Shown here one piece after another: positions 60,851 to 64,000 of a stretch of DNA of 64,000 bases. The notes under the pieces were generated by a model. It saw only the letters and a program-made list of their open reading frames with translations. It had not been told where the DNA came from and did not search any database. The position numbers were made by a program, and so were the translations under genes. Positions within the stretch are counted from its first letter, which is position 1. Each line of letters starts with the position of its first letter. Origin of the DNA: Brevundimonas sp. (GTDB lineage Bacteria; Pseudomonadota; Alphaproteobacteria; Caulobacterales; Caulobacteraceae); NCBI RefSeq assembly GCF_013912065.1, contig NZ_JACESA010000007.1, positions 62,001 through 126,000 on the forward strand. The letters are read 5' to 3'.

Positions 60851-61617
60851 GCCATATTCCCCCGCTCGATCCCATGGTCGCCGCCCGCAAGGGATTTCGT
60901 GAGACCGAGGAGACGGTGCGCCGCTTCTGGAAGGACGTCTCGGTCGGTTCGCATGCCGACGGCGGCTGGGCCGTGCTGCTGGACGGCCGCACGCCCAAGA
61001 CGCCGGCCAAGGCGCCTCTGGTCCTGCCGACCGAGGCCGCTGCACAGCTGGTCGCCGACGAATGGGCGGCGCAGGGCGAGGTGGTCGAGCCCGCGACCAT
61101 GCCGGCGACGCGCCTGGCCTCGACCGCCATCGACCGGATCGGCCAGGCGCGCGAGCCGGTGGCCGACGAGATCGCCGCCTATGCCGGGTCGGACGTGGTT
61201 TGTTATCTGGCCGAACATCCGACGCCTCTGGTCGAGCGACAGCACGCCGAATGGGGGCCGTGGCGCGACTGGGCCGCGCGCGAGATGGGCGTAGCGCTGG
61301 AGTCCGTCGCCGGGATCGTCCACCGACCGCAGTCGGCTGAGGCGATCGCGCGGGTCAGGGCCCACGCCCTGTCGCTGGACGACTTCCGCCTGACCGGCCT
61401 CGCCACCGCCGTACCCCTGCTGGGATCGGCGGTCCTGGCCCTGGCGGTGGAGCAGGGGACGCTGTCGGGCGAGGCGGCCTTCGACCTGTCGCGGATCGAC
61501 GAAGCCTTCCAGGAAGACCAGTGGGGCGTGGACGCCGAGGCCGCCGAACGCACCGCCGCCCGTCGGGCCGAGGCGGTCCTGCTGGACCAGTGGTTCAGGA
61601 CGCTGACGCCGCGATAA
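60847..61617 (+). CDS. ATP12 family F1-ATPase assembly chaperone
   Basis: 256 residues. KRFWKDVSV-like start, DGGWAVLLDGRTPKTPAKAPLVLPT and PATRLASTAIDRI are the signature of the ATP12 family, which chaperones the F1 alpha subunit during ATP synthase assembly in mitochondria and alphaproteobacteria. LAEHPTPLVERQHAEWGPWRDWAA is also conserved. The start overlaps the upstream synthase stop (ATGA). The last 23 bases overlap the end of the convergent RsuA-type gene. The ATP synthase genes are not in this window. Confidence 0.92.
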   Translation: MSHIPPLDPMVAARKGFRETEETVRRFWKDVSVGSHADGGWAVLLDGRTPKTPAKAPLVLPTEAAAQLVADEWAAQGEVVEPATMPATRLASTAIDRIGQAREPVADEIAAYAGSDVVCYLAEHPTPLVERQHAEWGPWRDWAAREMGVALESVAGIVHRPQSAEAIARVRAHALSLDDFRLTGLATAVPLLGSAVLALAVEQGTLSGEAAFDLSRIDEAFQEDQWGVDAEAAERTAARRAEAVLLDQWFRTLTPR

Positions 61618-62362
61618 GGGCCGCGCGCTCTTCGGCTGTCAGGTGCCGCCAGCGGCCCTCGGGCAGGTCGCCGATCTCTAGCGGGCCGATGCGGATGCGG
61701 TACAGGTCCACGACCTCCAGCCCGACCAGTTCGCACATGCGGCGGATCTGGCGATACTTGCCCTCGGTCAGGATGAAACGCAGGCGTTGCGGTTCGATCT
61801 GGGTGACGCGCGCGGGCTTCAGCGGCTTATCGTTCAGCACCAGGCCGTGGCGCAGCCGGCTGAGCTTGCCCTCGGTGATCACGCCCTCGACGACGACCAG
61901 ATACTCTTTGTCCAGCTCGGACGCCGGGCCGATCACCGCCTTGGCCACCACGCCGTCGGACGACAGCAGCAGCAGGCCACGCGAATCCTCGTCCAGCCGA
62001 CCGATGGGGGGCAGGGAGGCGTCGCGCGCCGGGGTCTCGCCCTCGCCGATCCGGTTGGGCGTCTTCAACAGGCGCACGGCGGGAATCTTGCCCGGATCGG
62101 GCTGGCCGGAGACGAAGCCGACCGGCTTGTGCAGCACCAGGGTCATGCCCGTGGCCAGGGCCGCCTGGGCCGTGTCGTTCAGGGTCAGCGTCTGACCTTG
62201 CTCGATCTTGCGGCCGGCGTCGCTGATGGTCTCGCCATCGATCGACACCAGCCCTTGGGCGATCAGGGTGTCGGCCTCGCGCCGCGAACATACGCCGGTC
62301 TGGCCCAGCCATTTGTTAACGCGAACCGGTTCGTCGCCGTCATAGGTGCGGGTGAAGGCCAT
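61595..62362 (-). CDS. RsuA/RluB/E/F-type pseudouridine synthase
   Basis: 255 residues. N-terminal S4 domain (VRVNKWLGQTGVCSRREADTLIAQGLVSIDG, about 12-45) and a catalytic domain with GRLDEDSRGLLLLSSDG holding the nucleophile aspartate, KEYLVVVEG and LTEGKYRQIRRMCELVGLEVVDLYRIRIG. Targets small or large rRNA uridines; RluF/RluB-like by length. Third pseudouridine synthase within 6 kb. Confidence 0.92.
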   Translation of the reverse strand: MAFTRTYDGDEPVRVNKWLGQTGVCSRREADTLIAQGLVSIDGETISDAGRKIEQGQTLTLNDTAQAALATGMTLVLHKPVGFVSGQPDPGKIPAVRLLKTPNRIGEGETPARDASLPPIGRLDEDSRGLLLLSSDGVVAKAVIGPASELDKEYLVVVEGVITEGKLSRLRHGLVLNDKPLKPARVTQIEPQRLRFILTEGKYRQIRRMCELVGLEVVDLYRIRIGPLEIGDLPEGRWRHLTAEERAALIAASAS

Positions 62363-62641
62363 GGGAATCCGTCGCTCAGTCGATGCCGCTGTCTAGGGCC
62401 GGGCAGGCGGGCGAGCAAGCGAGCCGAAGCCGCAAGGATCACCGGGGTCGACGCTCTCGGCCGCCAAGGTTGATCCAGCCGGGATTTTCACTATATCTGC
62501 GGCCATTCCACAAACGATCCAGAGTGCGGGACGGCGCGAGTCGGACCCGTTGATTTTTATTTTTCTGATCGTTCGTGTCGCTGGTTCGGCGGCGCCTGTC
62601 GCCGGATCTGGATCATTATTGAAACCCTCGAAGGAGACGTC
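62363..62641. other. Gene-free leader region of the DJ-1-like gene
   Basis: 279 bases without an open reading frame of note. It includes a T-rich block (TTGATTTTTATTTTTCTGATCG, about 62550-62571), one GANTC site (GAGTC 62538-62542) and ends in a strong ribosome-binding site. The long, partly T-rich leader suggests a promoter plus extended 5' UTR. No known riboswitch was recognised. Confidence 0.5.
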
Positions 62642-62644
62642 TTG
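62631..62644 (+). promoter_or_regulatory. Shine-Dalgarno AAGGAG and TTG start
   Basis: AAGGAG at 62631-62636 stands five bases before TTG 62642-62644. This fixes the rare start codon of the following gene and is the reason the downstream ATG was not chosen. Confidence 0.8.
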
Positions 62645-63130
62645 TACGCTCAACGCAAATCTTCCGCTGGCCCCCGTCGCACTGGTTACAACCGTCCCGT
62701 CCCCACCCGGCTGCGCATGGGGCTGGTGATGCGACGTGATATGGAATTCGGCGAACTGGGCGACGTCGAAGGGGCGCTGCGGGCTGAAGGCGTGGGCCTG
62801 GCGCCGATCTCGACCGGCGACGCCAGCCTGATGGCCGGCGGCGTGACCGTCCTGGCCACGGCGACAGCGACCGACATCGTCGAAGGCCGGCTGAAGGGCC
62901 TGGTCGTGCCGGGCGGTTCGCAGGACGAGACGGCGCTGGCCGCCGTGCGGTCGCTGATCGATCTGGCGCGCGCCCAGGCCTTGCCGGTGATCGCCTTCGC
63001 CGACGGCGTGGCGGTGGCGGCGGCCAGCTTCGGCGTCGAGGCCGAAGGCCAGGCCGCCCTGTTCAAGGACGGCAAGGCCGTTCTGCTGGACGACCGGGCC
63101 GCCCTGTCGGCCGCCGTGGCCGCCCTCTGA
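62642..63130 (+). CDS. DJ-1/PfpI-like protein without the nucleophile cysteine
   Basis: 162 residues from a TTG start with AAGGAG upstream. A basic N-terminus (YAQRKSSAGPRRTGYNRPVPTR) precedes a DJ-1/PfpI-like fold: LRMGLVMRRDMEFGELGDVEGALRAEG, GVTVLATATATDIV, then LKGLVVPGG and LPVIAFADGVAVAAASFG. In DJ-1/PfpI enzymes the last element carries Cys in an xCxG context (nucleophile elbow), but here it reads AFADG, so no cysteine nucleophile. A binding or structural role is more likely than hydrolysis. Function unknown. The stop abuts the convergent DUF938 gene. Confidence 0.7.
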   Translation: MYAQRKSSAGPRRTGYNRPVPTRLRMGLVMRRDMEFGELGDVEGALRAEGVGLAPISTGDASLMAGGVTVLATATATDIVEGRLKGLVVPGGSQDETALAAVRSLIDLARAQALPVIAFADGVAVAAASFGVEAEGQAALFKDGKAVLLDDRAALSAAVAAL

Positions 63131-63763
63131 TCAGGCGCGTCTGAACAGAAGCGTCAGATTGTTCGCCGGCATCTGGACCCGACGCGTAGCCGCAAGGCCA
63201 TGCGACCGGGCCAGGGCCTCGATAGTCTCGCGCTCGCGCAGACCCCAGGCCGGGTTCCGCGCCTTGAGGCTTTCGTCGAAGGCGGCGTTCGACGCCGCCA
63301 GCGGGATCTCCGCCTCGCGATAGGGGCCGTAGAAGACCAGAAGACCGCCGGGGCGTCGCAGGACGCGGCCGGCCAGATCCATCAGCCCCTCGGTCGCCGA
63401 CCAGGGGCTGATGTGCGTCATGTTCGCACAATAGACGACGTCGAAGGGTCCGTCGGGCCAAGTCGCGGGATCGCTCGCGTCCAGAGCCAGAGCGGGCCGC
63501 AGATTCGCCGGGCCGTCGCGTCGCCAGGCCGCGATGCTGTCGCGGGCTTCCGGGCTGGGATCGCTGGGGATCCATTCCAGATCGGGCAAGCCCGCGGCGA
63601 AGGCCAGGGCGTGCTCGCCCGAACCTGCGGCGATCTCCAGCACCCGGCCCCGCGCCGGAAGATGCGCCTTCAGGACAACGAGAATCGCCGCGGCGTTGCG
63701 TTGCGCCGCCGGTGACGACAGGGCGCCCTCGGGCAGGGCGGCGATGGGATCCAAGGTTTGCAC
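63131..63763 (-). CDS. DUF938 SAM-dependent methyltransferase-like protein
   Basis: 210 residues from a GTG at 63763 (AAGGG upstream). RNAAAILVVLKAHLPARGRVLEIAAGSGEHALAFAAGLPDLEWIPSDPS contains motif I (EIAAGSGEHA) and the DUF938 pattern. FDVVYCANMTHISPWSATEGLM and GGLLVFYGPYREAE follow, as in the family. Substrate unknown. Cytoplasmic. Confidence 0.88.
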   Translation of the reverse strand: MQTLDPIAALPEGALSSPAAQRNAAAILVVLKAHLPARGRVLEIAAGSGEHALAFAAGLPDLEWIPSDPSPEARDSIAAWRRDGPANLRPALALDASDPATWPDGPFDVVYCANMTHISPWSATEGLMDLAGRVLRRPGGLLVFYGPYREAEIPLAASNAAFDESLKARNPAWGLRERETIEALARSHGLAATRRVQMPANNLTLLFRRA

Positions 63764-63902
63764 CCGCCCTTGATACCTGTCCTGACGGGACGAGGGGAGG
63801 GTGGCCGATCCCGTTTTTTCGCCTCCAGGGGGCAGGGGGTTGAACGTGAGGTTAAGTCATCGTTTAAGTCGGGCATCGACGTTAAGCGATTGGTAACCAA
63901 AG

Positions 63903-64000
63903 ATGCGGCGCGCGCTTCGTATAGGCCTGTTCATCGGCACCGTTCTGGGCATGAGCGCCTGCGCCTCGTCCTACGACGCCGACGGCCGCCCCGTTTCGGG
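63903..64000 (+). CDS. Start of a lipoprotein gene, truncated by window end
   Basis: Only the first 32 codons are inside the window. MRRALRIGLFIGTVLGMSACASSYDADGRPVS is a lipoprotein signal with lipobox MSAC. The upstream region (63840-63902) has GTTAAGTCATCGTTTAAGTC and GTTAAGCGATTGGTAACC, CtrA-like TTAA words. No function can be given. Confidence 0.65.
   Translation, partial: MRRALRIGLFIGTVLGMSACASSYDADGRPVS

Overview
This window is a chromosomal segment of an alphaproteobacterium of the family Caulobacteraceae, most likely Brevundimonas or a close relative. The evidence is high GC, heavy use of GCC/CTG/GGC codons, and a set of lineage markers: MipZ, FliX beside a divergent flgI, a CC0125/CC1285-type lipoprotein, an alphaproteobacterial DksA without the usual zinc-finger cysteines, an ATP12-type F1 assembly chaperone, and GANTC (CcrM) sites in the mipZ promoter. 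No tRNA, rRNA, IS element, prophage or CRISPR array was seen. Most of the window is ordinary core genome, densely packed, with many ATGA/GTGA overlaps.

Layout. 0-5.3 kb: argS, a secreted hypothetical protein, a DUF3035 lipoprotein, lspA and xseA, all minus strand. 5.3-10.7 kb: a small membrane protein and purD (plus), then a compositionally different accessory gene encoding RTX-type repeats fused to a GH12 glucanase-like domain (minus), an L,D-transpeptidase-like lipoprotein (minus) and a secreted amidohydrolase (plus). 10.7-19.0 kb: an envelope cluster, lpxK, kdtA, a DUF374 acyltransferase and an MsbA-type exporter joined by 4-base overlaps, followed by a tyrosine-phosphatase-like gene, DUF4170, cysQ and pmbA/tldE. 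19-29 kb: mostly minus-strand enzymes and membrane proteins (MAPEG, M14 carboxypeptidase, UbiD, Pr6Pr, aldo/keto reductase, alpha/beta hydrolase, MmcQ/YjbR, gamma-glutamyltransferase), then exbD and folE.

30-41.5 kb: cysS, topoisomerase IB, rlmJ, a class I amidotransferase, an unknown gene of different composition, a divergent yeiH/LysR pair, a repeat-rich intergenic region, hemF, an M19 dipeptidase and a SulP transporter. 41.4-45.8 kb: a flagellar segment. A probable operon flgI - rod-binding protein - FlbY/FlgN-like - EAL protein runs on the minus strand from a good sigma-54 promoter. fliX is divergent, and a palindrome sits at enhancer distance. 45.9-50.7 kb: dksA, gltX, small secreted proteins, a LOG-family protein and panC. 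50.7-54.4 kb: a SPOR lipoprotein, mipZ, a Pam18-like J-domain protein and a lipoprotein-type DegP/HtrA protease. 54.4-64 kb: rarA, three pseudouridine synthases, crcB, ATP12, a DJ-1-like protein without the nucleophile cysteine, a DUF938 methyltransferase and the start of another lipoprotein.

The best candidates for something less described are the RTX-GH12 fusion at 6896-8374, the TTGCAC repeat cluster at 37196-37248, the 33-residue membrane peptide at 41444-41545, the EAL protein in the flgI operon, and the Cys-less DJ-1-like protein started from TTG. I did not find a clearly new multi-gene system. No stretch longer than 300 bases lacks a gene; the longest gaps (8375-8590, 37044-37314, 62363-62641) are described individually.
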